A stretch of DNA of 64,000 nucleotides, taken from contig CM058234.1 of the NCBI GenBank assembly GCA_030180135.1, positions 2,604,001 to 2,668,000 of the forward strand, given 5' to 3'. Shown piece by piece: positions 23,646 to 36,099 of this stretch (the first letter of the stretch is position 1; each line of letters starts with the position of its first letter). The notes under the pieces are model-generated. The model ran no database searches and was not told the DNA's origin. It saw only the letters and a list, made by a program, of their open reading frames with translations. Origin of the DNA: Orychophragmus violaceus (Eukaryota > Streptophyta > Magnoliopsida > Brassicales > Brassicaceae). A program made the position numbers and the translations under genes.

Positions 23646-24806
23646 GTATAAATTTCTGAATTTTTTGGAATTCACGAGCAAAAGAAAGTGAATGTCAGTC
23701 ATTGTAAAGGATGATGAAGGGCAGATTCTTCTACTATGCAAAGGAACCGAAAAGTATCTAACAAGCAATGTGTCATCGAGAATGTTATATATGCATTATG
23801 TTTTTGTCCCTTCACTATTATCATGTTTTTTTTTCCTGTATTTCTGCAGCATTATCTTTGATCCGTTGGCAAAAAATGGAAAGACATACTTGGGACCTAC
23901 CACTTGACATTTAACTGAATATAGAGAAGTTGGGCTTCATACACTTACACTTGCTTACAAAAGGTTTGATGAGGACAAATATAAAGCTTGGTATTATGAG
24001 TTTCTTAAGGCCAAAACTTCAATAGGATTTGATAGAGATGAGCTGCTTGAGACGGGATCGAATAGGATTGACAAAGATCTTCTCCTTGTATGTGCTACTA
24101 CTATGGAGGACAAACTCCAGAAAGAGGTTATAGGCCTGTAGTCCCGTACGTCCCTTTAGGGCGAGGCTCAAATCATGTTAAATTCACTTTATTTTGGAGA
24201 GGAGACCTCTTCCAACAAGAATCAAACCCATGTTGACGGAAAGCTACTAGATGATCTTTACTAACCGAGCAAACTCTCGTTGGTGAAAGGTGTATATATT
24301 ATCAAAAGAAACACCAACTTATATTTGTCTTGCTTATGTAAATTAAAAGATTATGTTTATTTTAATTTGGCTTAGGTTCCCCAGTGCATAGATAAACATG
24401 CTCAAGCTGGCCATAAGCTATGCGTTTTAACTAGGGACAAAGTGGAAACATCAATTAACATTGGGTTAGAATCTCTGATTTTTACCTTGAATATAAGCTA
24501 GAAATGAGATATGAATCTGCTTTTATTAAACGATCTATGTAAACAAATTTACTTTCTATGAAATGCAAATTCACGTGTAGTTTACTTCGTCAAGGCATGA
24601 TACAGATCTGTATAACATTAATAAATCCAGATGGACAATCCCAAGATTTTAAAAGGGTATGTCAAAAGGAGTTGTGATGATGCCAATTACTAAAGCATTC
24701 AATAACAGTCCCTTTAACTATAATTTTCAAGCTAACTTTTTATGTGATGTTGCTGTGTCAGGGTGTAAAAGAGAACATTTTTTTTTATCAACTCATTAAA
24801 GCTGTA

Positions 24807-25366
24807 TTAGGGATATTGGGTAATCGGTTCGGTTCTGGATATTTTGGGTATGTAAGTTTAAATCCAATGGGTATTTATTTTTCAGTTTGGTTCATGTTTG
24901 GTTCCGGATCGGTTCGGGTACATAGGTTGAGGAACCGGAAAATATCCAAAAATTCGATTGTTATCGGTTCCATGTATTTTATACCCGATATGTCAGAAAA
25001 ATAGCCGAAGTATAAAAAAAAATTACTGAATATGTAAAGAAAATACTTGAAATAAAAAAAATATTATCCGATAAGTCAAAAAATACCATAAATGTAAAAG
25101 ACAATTTACCCGATAAAATAAAAATATCCGAAAACTAAGAAAATACCCGAAATGCTAAAAAATCATATACCATGTATATAAATGTATATTTATATTCGGG
25201 TAATTGGTTCCTCATATCGGTTTTCGGGTAATAACCGGAACCGAACCGGTACTCGCGGTCCCAAAATCTCAATACCCAATGGATTTTGGCCCAAACTGGA
25301 ACCGAACCAAATTTTTGATCGGTTCCAATTTGGTTCTTCGGTTCCGGGTTTTTTGCCCAAGCCTAA
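24807..25366. mobile_element. TIR element, family 1, inserted in the flippase pseudogene
   Basis: It runs from TTAGGGATATTGGG to the inverse of TTAGGCTTGGGC, with an interior of repeated CGGGTA, CCGAACC and AAAATACCCGA motifs. It separates flippase codons for QLIKAV from those for MVKLEK, so the insertion point is clear. It is related to the element at 15558-16141. Confidence 0.65.
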
Positions 25367-25532
25367 ACCGTAAAAATGGTGAAGCTAGAGAAGGATTTGC
25401 AAGCTGCATTTGCTTTGATCATTAACTCTGACTTATACATTGGAGGATGATATGAAATATCAATTCTTAGTTGATTGTGCATCAGTCATTTGCTGTCATG
25501 TGTCTCCCAAGAAAAAACCTTTGGTATATACA

Positions 25533-26310
25533 TCCAATTATATAATTGAGAAGTAAGAATGCACCAGATTCATTCTTACGAGGTTAATTACCAGCCTACC
25601 CTTAACGAGATTTTAATGAAATTTTTTCCTCTTAATTATGTTAATTTCCCTTAAAAATCGAGCCTTCTAGATTATGTAAATTTTTCTAAAATCGATTCTT
25701 CTAGGTTATGTTAATTTTTCCCTTAAAAAATTGTCGTATTATGGACATAATGTCCCACATCGGTAGTTGGAAGGGATCCTTAGTAATATATATAAGGTAT
25801 ATGAGTCACTCCATTTATCAACTTAATATGGAAGAGGAAGAGTAAGAGGAAGAGGAAGAGGAAAAAGAAGAGGAAGAGGAAGAAGAAGAAGAGGAAGAGG
25901 AAGAGGAATAGGAAAAAGAAGAAGAAGCAGCATCGGAAGAAATAAATCGCTAACTAATTATAATGCTTATTCTCACGAGATTTATTACCAGCTTACCCTT
26001 AATGAAATTTTAATGAAATTTTTTCTTCTTAATAGGAAGAGGAAGAAGAAGAGGAAGAGGAAGAGGAAGAAGAAGCGGAAGCGGAAGAAGAAGAAGACAT
26101 AAATCGCTAGCTAATTATAATGCTTGCGTGATATAATGATCGAATTTTTGGAATTACGATGATCTACGAAAAAGCATAAATCGCTCTAAAAAGTCAATCA
26201 ACGGGTCTAAATCTCATGAATCTAAAATATTTCATAATGAAAATAAACTTCCAATTTTGTTTACTCTAATAAAATACTATGTCCGCACAGGATGCGGACA
26301 CCCCATCTAG
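25533..26310 (+). mobile_element. Non-autonomous Helitron, 778 bp
   Basis: The right end has the family signature: a perfect 7-bp stem hairpin GTCCGCACAGGATGCGGAC at 26281-26299, then CTAG at 26307-26310, followed by host T. The left end is assigned to TCCAATTATATAATTGAG after host A. There is no target duplication, as expected for Helitrons. It lies in an intron of the flippase pseudogene. The interior holds two purine-rich GAAGAG microsatellites (25828-25940, 26034-26099) separated by a repeated GAGGTTAATTACCAGC-type block. Confidence 0.7.
25828..26099 (+). repeat. (GAAGAG)n purine microsatellites within the Helitron
   Basis: Two runs of GGAAGA/GAAGAA on one strand, each followed by a nearly identical stretch AAATCGCTA(A/G)CTAATTATAA. 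This indicates an internal duplication. Confidence 0.85.
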
Positions 26311-26540
26311 TATATATATGCGTCTTATATTATTCATTTATTTGCACTATTCCTTGACCATGCACTTCATACAACAAAATATTTCTATATTTATATATTA
26401 GTTTTTCCAAATTCAAGGTAACAATGTTGATTAAAGAGGGAACTCAAAAAACCACATTGACAATACGTGATGGTGCAAATGATGTCGGGACGATTGAAGA
26501 AGCTGGCGTTGGTGTTGGGATTAGTGGGGTTGGAGGAATG

Positions 26541-27074
26541 CATGTTCAGTTTATCTCTTAACACTGCTCATTTCAATCCGTGTTTCACGTTCTTGTCAAC
26601 GATTTACAAGGTACTCCGAGCAGAAGGTTTTGATTTTGTCCGGATGTCTGAAACTTCACAAGTCCCATACGCGTTTAGTCTAGAGAAGGTTAAGAAGACG
26701 CTATGGATGTTCCACTCTTAGAAAAATGTACCACCGGCAAAGAAGTTGAATACACGTTCACATGTTGGAGGGGGAGAGCTCAAGGTGGGACAGCTGCGCA
26801 TTCATTAACAATGGTGAAGGGGAAGAAGGTTAGAAGAGTGCAACATAAGCTTTATAACAAGCAGCAAAGTGCAATTGGTATCGAATCACATGACAATGTG
26901 TTTGTTGAAGAGCTGTCGACACACGACATGGTGTAGTCACCAACCGACATAGATGATTTTGAGGAATACATCATACGCATACCTAAGAAGGGTGTGAGTA
27001 CGGACGGACGCATAGTTGCTCACACGTTCTCCACACTTTTTCTGCAGAATTCGGTATGATAGCTGACACTGCTT
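26541..27074 (+). pseudogene. Unrecognised gene X fragment, copy A
   Basis: The plus-strand frames encode a coherent but broken protein: LSTIYKVLRAEGFDFVRMSE, then SLEKVKKTLW, a stop, LEKCTTGKEVEYTF, RGRAQGGTAAHSLTMVKG, IGIESHDNV, EYIIRIPKKGVSTDG and VAHTFSTLF. I do not recognise the family. The sequence is duplicated at 48312-48785, and its end is found a third time at 15490. There is no signal peptide or membrane segment. The left edge abuts flippase codons directly, with no visible boundary element. Confidence 0.6.
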
Positions 27075-27219
27075 TTAGGCATGGGCATTTTAACCGGAAC
27101 CGATTAACCGAACTGGATCCAAAATCGAACCGACCCGAAACCGATTCAATTATATAGTATTTAACCAATGGGTAATTTATTTTCGAACCATGAATATTGG
27201 TAATATCCGAAACCGAACC
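27075..27219. mobile_element. Truncated TIR element, family 1
   Basis: It starts TTAGGCATGGGCATTTTAACC, as at 15558, but stops after about 145 bp. The copy at 48786 is truncated at the same place, so the truncation precedes the segmental duplication. Confidence 0.65.
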
Positions 27220-27740
27220 TAGAAGATCAAGATCAAGTTCTAAAAGATCAATTGAGAAGCACAAGTCCAATAAAGACAAACACTCTCTAGATTCTTTGGC
27301 AATCTAAAGAATTGCCATTGACATGAACAAACATGCATAAGAACCATTGCATGAGTTAGATCGTCCTCAATCAAAACTCAAATTCTCAAAGTAGGATATG
27401 ATTTTTTCTTCTATTATATTTTTGACAGTATCTCATATATTATTATTTGTTGGATTGAAAGTTACAATAATGCCCACAAAAAATAAGTTTTTTTATTATT
27501 ATTTAGGTCTTTGCTTAAAGATTATTAAGGTGAATAGAAAACCGAATCAAACCAAACTGAATTAACTGAATTTAAACCGATTCAAAACCAAACCATAAAG
27601 TGTACATAAACTATATTTATGCTTTACTCAATATGAATTGTTGTGACTGAACTGTTTGTTCAGACAGAACTGTTCAGACTGAACTTATAAATAAACTAAT
27701 GTGTTTATTTTGTTTACTAATAAATGATTATATTTTGATA
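27220..27740. other. AT-rich spacer, duplicated at 48909-49430
   Basis: No gene. It contains CCGAATCAAACCAAACTGAA-type low-complexity sequence. It matches copy B closely. Confidence 0.65.
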
Positions 27741-28439
27741 TGCGCCATAAAACGCGGGTTTATTTTTTTCCTTTTTAAAAGTTTGAAAGATATTTTTTAT
27801 TATTACATTTTGAGCTATTTTTTGTTATAAATAATTGAAACATTAACATGATTATGAAAAATGCCGAATAGCATTTTGATAATTAAGTTTTAAGCAATTT
27901 AATTTGTTATAAATAAATGAAAATTAAGATGATTATGAACGAAATGTCGAATATCATTTTATAATTTTAATATTTGAGTTCATCTCAATGAAAATTGAAT
28001 TATTAGAGTCAGAAAACCATTATATAATTTTAGTTGCTTCAATTTATATTATTATTTATTGCACTCACATTAATTCATTTAAAATTTTATATAATAAATT
28101 AATTTCAAATAGAAAATATTTGTAATAATATTTTGTATTGTCCAATCACAATTATATAATAATGTGAATAGCTAATAATAAATGGTTCATTTAAATTATT
28201 TGTTATGAAATATAAATTATGTTTTGGATGTATTTTTATTAACATTTTCTATCTCTCAACATTGATATTAATTTTATTTCTTTTCAATGATTTATAGTAT
28301 TAATAACATATAATTAAAAAACTTTATTCAGCCAAAATACTTACTTTTTCAGGCCCAAAATTTTTATTTGGTTTCCGACCAAAAATTATTTGGTTTCCGA
28401 CCCAAAATTATAATGAATCAGACCCAATCGAGAATCCCT

Positions 28440-31131
28440 TCAATATTGTATATGGCCCAGTAACCCATTACAACCGATTCTTCTTAGGCAAAAAATCAGA
28501 CAAAAATCTTTGAGGGTTTCTTCATATTTTATTCGACAAAGAAAAATGTAAAATGTCTTCTCTCCCTCATATCTTCTATATCCGATTTCGATTCTTACCA
28601 AAATCTGTCCGATTACAACCAACTCTCGGAAAATCTCAGGTAAAAATTGGTCCTTTTGTATTTTGTATTCTCTGTTTGCTAAGATTTTATCTATTCTGCA
28701 TAAAAAAAATCAGGTCTTTGATCTTATCGTTGGACATATTTTTCACGGAAGTAAATTTGCAATTGCATGTAGATAAGATAGATGTAAAACTATTTCTCCT
28801 TTGCGATTATGTCTATAACATGACTTAGGAAACCCTTTTCAAACTCTTCATTTTACGATTTCAGATATTCGATCTTCAAAATCCTAACAAAATTTCATGA
28901 TTTCTTTCTCTTGTGATTTTTTTTAAGTATAATATGCGTTATTCACTTTTCTATTGATGTTGTTCTTATATTTGCGAGTAAAATTTTCAGGAACATTTGT
29001 TTATGATTTGTGACAAAAACAAGGAGACGCCATTCAGATTCAAGCAATGTTTCATGCGAGATGAGGTGATAAGTATTTAAAATTTAAAATGATTCTCTGA
29101 TTTTCTTTCAGTAATCTATGCTTTCTTTGGAATTGTGATGAATGTTAGAGTAATTATTGTTCATGATTTTTTGTAAATATATAAAACTTCTTATTAAAGC
29201 TAAGTAAGTATTATATCAAACTTTCTTTATTGTCCTAATTTTTAAGTTAAGTATAAGCTGATTTATTTTATTGATCAAAAACACACATAATATATAGGCC
29301 TATTAGCTGAATTTTCGAGTTATCAGACAGAGACACATTTCAGATTATTTTTGAAAATCTAAGTTTTCTTTTAGAATCCCTAATTTCATATACTTATTTA
29401 AATATAATTGATTATAAATGTATAATGATTCTTTTATATTGATTCTTTTTTCTTTCTTTTACAGTGTAGATTGTTTACAAATACATATATGCGGAAGATA
29501 GTCTAATCGTCAACCTTACACAAAACCAATGACCATTTAAAATGTAAGTTCCCCTATAAGTCTTAGAATTTCTTTAGGAATATGAATTTTAGTCTGTGAA
29601 ACTACTTCTTTAAGATTATCTGTAAAACTTAAAACTTGTTTAGTAATATAGGGAATTGATTTATGTTTGGGCGACTCTATTGAATGATTCAAATTAGTCA
29701 ATTGGTGTTCTGTAAACCCTCTTTTTGAGTTTGACTAAGACATGCATATTTAAGTATTGTCGTTGCCTTTTGTTATTGAATTGGTTTTATTTATGTATTA
29801 GATTTTAGTCATTTTATGTTGAACTCTAATTGTTCTTAGTTGTTGTATATGTTTACAGCTTGATGTTTGTTTTATATAAAAGTAATAGTTTATTTGTATT
29901 CTGACCTGCCGATTTTTTTCTTGCTTTAAGATTAGATTTCGGTATAACATCCAGAGGCAACAGATCATTTCATATTTTAAAAAAAAGGCTAACTTATTCT
30001 TTAAGAATCTCTAAATTTATATTCTTTAAGAATCTCTAAATTATATAGTTGTTTAAATATAACTAATAATAACTTTAAAACTTATAAACGCATATTTGTT
30101 CTTTTTATATTGATTATCTTTTTTTTTTTACTTTTACAATTTATATTGTGTTTTAAATAAATATATGCAGAAGACAATATCTAAGCTTGTCAACCTTACA
30201 CAAAACCACTAACCATTTTAAAAGTAAGTTCCTCTATAAGTTTTGTATTTATAATTGCTTTAGGAATATGAATATCAGCTCTGAAACTATTTCTTTAAGA
30301 TTTTATGTATAACTTTAAACTTTTTAGTAATATAGGGAATTCATTAATGTTTGGGCGACTATATTAAATGTTACAAATTAGACAATTAATGTTCTGTTTA
30401 AACCTTCTTTCCATTTAACTAAGATATGCATTTTTTTGGTCGAAGATATGCATATTTAAGTAGTGTCGTTGCTTTATGTTATGGAATTGGCTTTTCTGTA
30501 TCAGATTTTTGTTATTTTATTTTACACTCTAATTGTCTAAAGTTGTTATATATGTTTATAGCTTGTTGTTTGTTTTATATATACGTAATATATGATTTGT
30601 AATCTGACATGCCTATTTTTTTCTTGCTTTAAGTCCACATTATGACCTTTAGGTTGAAAGATTCAACTGATAGGCTGCAATGCAAGCTTCTCAATTATCG
30701 GGCAACAACACAAAATGTTCATATTAAAGCTACGTTATTCTTATATCAAACTATCTTTATTGTACTCATTTATAAATATCAAAGATATTACGCGTAAGCT
30801 GATTTACTTGATTGATTGCCTACATGAGACTTTTGCACGGTAAACTTAGATTAAAAACACAGATAATAGGCGTTGGCTAACTTTTCTGCTTACCAGTTAG
30901 AGAGAACTGATCATTCAGATTTATTTTGAAAAGCTAGGTTATTCTTCTCTATGTTCAAATATAATTGACATATAACTTTTAAACTTCTAAATGTATATTT
31001 ACTGTCATTATGCTATTTTATATTAATTCTTTTTTTGTTACTTTTACAGTATGGATTGTTTTCCAATACATATATGCGCAGACATTTTAAGATTGCCAAC
31101 CTTACCACAACACAATTGACCATTCAAAAAA
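28440..31131 (+). other. Exon-like cassette array in Helitron unit A1
   Basis: This looks like a captured plant gene fragment on the strand opposite the helicase. It has a leader with AGGGTTTCTTC and an exon ending CTCAG before GTAAAA (28639). A short coding-type exon lies at about 28990-29064 (frame HLFMICDKN, FMRDE, then GTGATAAG). Three short exon-like blocks follow at 29465-29543, about 30140-30223 and 31050-31131. They share TAGATTG, ACATATATGC, TCAACCTTAC and GACCATT, and all end at GTAAGTT. The first and third are preceded by TTTTACAG; the second has ACAAT instead. No long frame is present. Confidence 0.6.
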
Positions 31132-31533
31132 GTAAGTTCCTATTAAACTTTTGTATTTTAGAACTGCTTTAGGAATATAACTGAAAACTGATAGATATGT
31201 ATGAAATTTAACTGAAAACTGATAGATATGTATGAAATGGAGCTAAATACTCGTAGATAGGTATTGGAAATCTGTTTTGATAGTTTATTTCATGTTTAGA
31301 TTACTGTATTATGCTTTAATGTTTTGAAATAATATCTATGTAAGGAAAAATTTTAGGTCAAACAAATATGAAATTATTAAATTAAGAAGACTTTGCAAAA
31401 TCTTATTAAATAAAATAGCTATATGAAATGAAATATGAATGTATGTAAAGTCATAGAATAGTAATTCCCAAACCAAAACAATCAAATTCCCAATATTAAA
31501 ATAACCAAATTCTCAAACCAACATAAATAAAAA

Positions 31534-32258
31534 CTAAGAGATTTTAAAAAATCTCTTTGAAGACCATGTTCTTCTTTTCTTTTGGAGTTTTCCATCCTTG
31601 TCAACAATTAAATTTTTCAAACCCTTTTTAGAGGTTACTCTAGTAATAGCCACATATAGCTGCCCATGAGAATATACATGTCAGGGTAGAAACAATCCTA
31701 TTGTTGAAAAAGATTGCTCTTGACTCTTATTAATCGTCATGCCAAGCGTCATTACGAAGGGAAGTTGACGGCTTATTGTTTTGAATGGCAGCTTAGCATC
31801 CGATGGTGATATTGACAGTCGAGGAATTGTTATCCTTTCCCCAACTTTTTCTCCTGTTATAATTCTTGCTCCTACCATGAAATCATACATCTATGTAATT
31901 TGTAGTCTAATACCTTAATCCGCCTGTAGGATCAATATTTCTCAACAACATCACAATATATCCAATCTTCAATCAAAGGCTATGATTTAGTAAATCAGAT
32001 GTTTTGATACTATTAAGAAAATCAGGAGTGAGAGCCTGGTCGTTTGCGGAATTTATATCAAATGGATCTATACTGTCATAGCTTAGGTAGATCTTCTCCT
32101 CACTTGATTCAAAAAAAAAAAACACATTCATTTAGTTCATAATCAGGCTACGAATAAATTTTATTTAAGAATATTGACTAACCGCTAAGCTTGTACAATA
32201 TGTGATTGTTTATCATGTTGACATCCTCATTCGTAGGACAAAGAATTGCTCTTTCTTG
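31534..32258 (-). pseudogene. Helitron RepHel helicase C-terminal fragment (unit A1)
   Basis: Minus-strand pieces read FQERAILCPTNEDVN, EEKIYLS, DQALTPDFLNSIK, LLRNIDPTGGL, SWGK-type and SPSDAKLPFK, INKSQEQ, then a stop where the family usually has Arg, and SHGQLYVA, VTSKKGL. These are the last helicase motifs of the Pif1-like Helitron helicase. One intron-like gap occurs at 32100-32190. Several stops make it non-functional. Confidence 0.88.
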
Positions 32259-32999
32259 GAACATTTTTGACGAGCATTAAAAAGCGCGGATTTATTTTTT
32301 CTTTTTAAAAATTTTGAATGATATTTTGTTGATTATTAAGTTTTGAGCTATTTATTTTGTTATAAATAAATAAATATTAAGTTGATTATGAACGGAATGC
32401 CGAATAGCATTTTGATAATTAATTTTTGCGCAATTTAATTTGTTATAAATAATTGAAAATTAAGATGATTATGAACAGAATGCCGAATAGTATTTTATCA
32501 TTTTAATTCGAGTTCATCTCAATGAAAATTGAATTATTAGAGTCGGAAACGTATTACATAATTGTAGTTGTTTCATTTTATATTATTTTTATTGCACTCA
32601 CGTTAATTTATTTAAATTGTCGTACAGTAACTTAATTTTAAATAGAAAATATTTACAATAATAGTTTATATTGTCTAATCCCAATCATATAATGTGAATA
32701 GCTAATAAATTAAAGATTCATTAAAATATTTGTTATGAAATATACATTGTGTTTTGGATGTATTTTTATTAACGTTTATTTAACTCTCAACATTGATATT
32801 AATTTTATTTCTTTTATATGATTTATTGTATTAATAACATATTATTTTTTTTTTAAACTTATTCAGCCCAAAATTATTTTATTTTTCAGGCCCAATTTTT
32901 TTCTGTTTTGCATGTATTTTTATTAACATTCTTTGGTTTTAGACGCAAAATTATAATGAATCAGGCCCAATCGAGAATCCCTTTAATTTTGTATATGGC

Positions 33000-35081
33000 C
33001 CATTATCCCACTACAACCGATTCTTCTTAGGCAAAAAATTAGACAATAATATTTTAGGGTTTCTTCATATTTTATTTTTCAGCCGGCAAAGAAAAATGTA
33101 AAGTTTCTTCTCTCCATTATCTCTTCCATATTCGGTCTCGATTCTTACAAAAATCTGTCTGATTACAACCAATTCTCGGACTAATCTCAGGTAAAAATTG
33201 GTCGTTTCGTATTTTTTATTCTTGATTTGCTAAGATTTTATCAATTCTGCATAAACAAAATCAGATCTTTGTTCTTATCGTTGGACATATTTTAGCAGGA
33301 GTAAATTTGCTGTCGCATGTCGATAAGATAGATGTAAAACTACTTTTCCTTTGCGATTATGTCTATACCATGACTTATGAAACCTTTTTCAAACTCTTCA
33401 TCTTCCGATTTCAGATCTTCGATCTTCAGAATCCTAACATAAAATTTCATGATTTCTTTCTCTTATGAATGTTTTGAGTCTTATATGCGTTATTCATTGT
33501 TCTATTCATTTGTTTAAGAGTTGTGACAGAATCAAGGAGATACCATTCAGATACAAGCCACGTTTCATGCGAGATGAGGTGATATGTCTTTAAATTTCAA
33601 AAGGATTCTCTGATTTGCTTTCAATTATCTATGCTTTGATTGGAAGTGTGACGAGTGTTGGAGTAATTATTGTTTATGATTTTTATACACATATAGACAA
33701 TTCTTATTAAAGCTAAGTAATTATTATATCAAAATTTCTTTAATGTCCTTATTTTTAAGTTAAGTATAAGCTGATTTATTTTATTTATTTTGTACGCGAG
33801 GCTTTCGGAGAGCAAAATTAGATCAAAACACATATAATGGGCGTATTGGCTGAATTTTTGAGTTATCAGAGAGAGACAACCACACATTTCAGATTATTTT
33901 GAAAAACTAAGTTTTTTTTAGAATCCCAAATTTTATATACTTGTCTTTATTATGATTCAATATAAAAGAATCATTATACTTTTCTAACGTCAAAAATGTA
34001 ATTTTTTTTTTTTTTTTACAGTATAGATTGTTACAAATACATATATGCATAAGACACTCTAAAATTGTCAACCTTACAAAAACCACTGACCATTTAAAAT
34101 GTAAGTTTCCTCTATAAGTTATGTATCTTAGAATAGCAGGAGTATGAATATCAATCTCTGAAACTACTTCTTTAAGATTCTCTATAAAACTTAAAACTTG
34201 TTTAGTAATATAAAGAATTGATTTATGTTTGGGAAACTCTATTGAATGTTTCAAATTAGTCAATTGATGTTCTGTTTAAACCCTCTTTTTGAGTTTGACT
34301 AAGATATGCATATCTAAGCATTGTCATTGCTTTATGTTATTGATTTGGTTTTAATGTATTAGATCTCAGTCATTTTATGTTGCACTCTAATTGTTCTTAG
34401 TTGTTATATATGCTTACAGCTTGTTGTTTGTTTTATATATATAAGTAATATTTATTTGTAATCTGACCTGCCGAGTCTTTTCTTGCTTTAAGAATAGATT
34501 TTCGGCTTACTATCCAGAGGCAACAAATCATTTCATATTCCTTTGGAAAACTAAGTTATTCTTTAAGAATCTCTAAACTTATATAATCTTTTAAATATAA
34601 TGATATATAACTTTAAAAGTTATAAATTTATATTTATTCTTTTTATATTGATTATATTTTTTTTTATTTTTACAATGTATATCGTTTTCAAATACATATA
34701 TGATGAAGTCAGTGTAAGTTTTTCAACCTTACAAAAAACTGAGCGTTTTAAAAGTAAGTTCCTATGTAAGTATTGTATTTTATAATTTCTTTAGGAATAT
34801 GAATATCAGATTCTGAAACTATTTCTTTAAGATTTTATATATAATTTAAAACCTTTTTAGTAATATAGGGAATTTATTAATGTTAGGGCGACTATATTAA
34901 ATGTTACAAATTAGACAATTGATGTTCTGTTTAAACCCTCTTTCCAATTGACTAAGATATGCATATTTGTTTTTTGGGTCGAAGATATGCATATTTAAGT
35001 AGTGTCGTTGCTTTATGTTATTGAATTGGTTTTTCTATATTTGATTTTTGTCATTTCTGTTACATTCTAATTGTCTAAAGT

Positions 35082-35140
<59 letters not shown>

Positions 35141-35723
35141 ACAGCTTGTTGTTTGTTATATTTATTCGTAATATATGGTTTTTAATCTGACCTGTCGATT
35201 TTTTTTCTTGCTTTAAGTTCACATTTTGTCCTTTCGGTTGAAAGATTCAACTGATAGGCTATAATGCAAGCTTCTCAATTATCGGGCAACAACACAAAAT
35301 GTTTATATTAACGTTAAGTTATTCTTATATCAAACTATCTTTACTGTACTCATTTATAAATATCAGGGATATTATTTGTAAGCTGTTTATTTTATTGATT
35401 GCCTACATGAAACTTTTGCAGGGTAAACTTAGATTAAAAACACAGATAATAGGTGTGTTGGGTAACTATTCCGCTTACCAGTCAGAGAGAACTTATCATT
35501 TTCGATTTATTTTGAAAATCTAAGTTGTTCTGTAAGAATCTATATGTTTAAATATAGCTGATATATAACTTTTAAACTTATAAATTTATATTGATTGTCA
35601 TTATGTTATTTTATATTAATTCATTTTTGTTACTTTTACAGTGTAGATTGTTTTCACATACATATATGTGCAAGCACCCTAAGATTGTCAACCTTACCAA
35701 ACACCGTTGACCATTTAAAAAAA
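33000..35723 (+). other. Exon-like cassette array in Helitron unit A2
   Basis: Same structure as in unit A1. The leader exon ends CTCAG before GTAAAA at about 33190. The short exon ending FMRDE is at about 33510-33580. Blocks are at 34022-34100 (79 bp), about 34675-34753 and 35642-35723 (82 bp), each ending at GTAAGTT. Block lengths match unit A1 exactly for the first and third. Confidence 0.6.
35084..35138. repeat. (AT)n microsatellite, about 55 bp
   Basis: An uninterrupted AT run within the A2 cassette array. The A1 and B units have only a few AT repeats at this place. Confidence 0.95.
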
Positions 35724-36099
35724 GTAAGTTCCTATTAAACTTATGTATTTTAGAATTGCTTTAAGAAAAAACCGAAAACTGGTAGATAGGTATGAAATGG
35801 AACTGAATACTAGTAGATAGGTACTGAAAATCTGTTGTGATAGTTTATTTGCATGTTTAGATTACAATATTATGCTTTAATGTTTTGTAATAATACTGAT
35901 GTAAGGCAAAATTTTAGGTCATAAACAAATCTGAAATTACTAAATTAAGCAGACTTTGCAAAGTCTTCTTAAATAAAAATAGCTACATGAAATGAAAACA
36001 CCAATGTCTGTAAAGTCAGAGAATAGTAATGCCCAAACTAAAAAACAACCAATTTCCCAATCCTAAAACAACCAAAATCTCAAACCAACATAAATAAAA

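Larger units (their letters stand above)
23646..26540 (+). pseudogene. P4-type phospholipid flippase (ALA9-12 clade) pseudogene, fragmented
   Basis: Pieces follow the order of an aminophospholipid ATPase nucleotide-binding region. 23651-23752 matches FLEFTSKRK and MSVIVKD, with a stop after RK. 23848-24140 contains LAKNGKTYLGPTT, a stop, then KTSIG and DRDELLETG. 24375-24465 contains [12 protein letters not shown] and VLTRDKVET, where the family has LTGDK. 24595-24660 contains INPDGQSQD. 24768-24806 and 25377-25500 contain VKLEKD and AAFALI, then a frameshift and [14 protein letters not shown] and VSPK. 26426-26540 contains DGANDVG of the hinge motif. The gene is split by the Copia at its left edge, a TIR element (24807-25366) and a Helitron (25533-26310). 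Retained introns show it is a genomic copy. The family moves phospholipids across membranes; this copy cannot. Confidence 0.88.
26540..32258. repeat. Segmental duplication, copy A, second part
   Basis: This corresponds to about 48310-53860, covering the gene X fragment, the spacer and the Helitron unit. The match ends at the junction with the next Helitron unit (about 32260), whereas copy B continues into further helicase sequence. Confidence 0.85.
27740..32258 (-). mobile_element. Helitron unit A1 (helicase C-terminus plus cassette region), truncated
   Basis: The left edge has a short GCGCCATAAAACGCG hairpin like the 3' end of a minus-strand Helitron, but no clear CTRR terminus follows. The right part is a helicase C-terminal remnant. 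The middle carries an exon-like array on the plus strand. A diverged second unit follows directly in tandem. Confidence 0.65.

Noticed and set aside
26467..26721. An 84-codon frame beginning with a methionine-rich stretch as a gene start
   Set aside because: It is out of frame with the flippase hinge motif encoded by the same bases, which matches the P4-ATPase family.
34600..35523. Small plus-strand frames with hydrophobic runs in Helitron unit A2
   Set aside because: They arise from T-rich intron-like DNA, are not conserved in the other two units, and look like chance frames.
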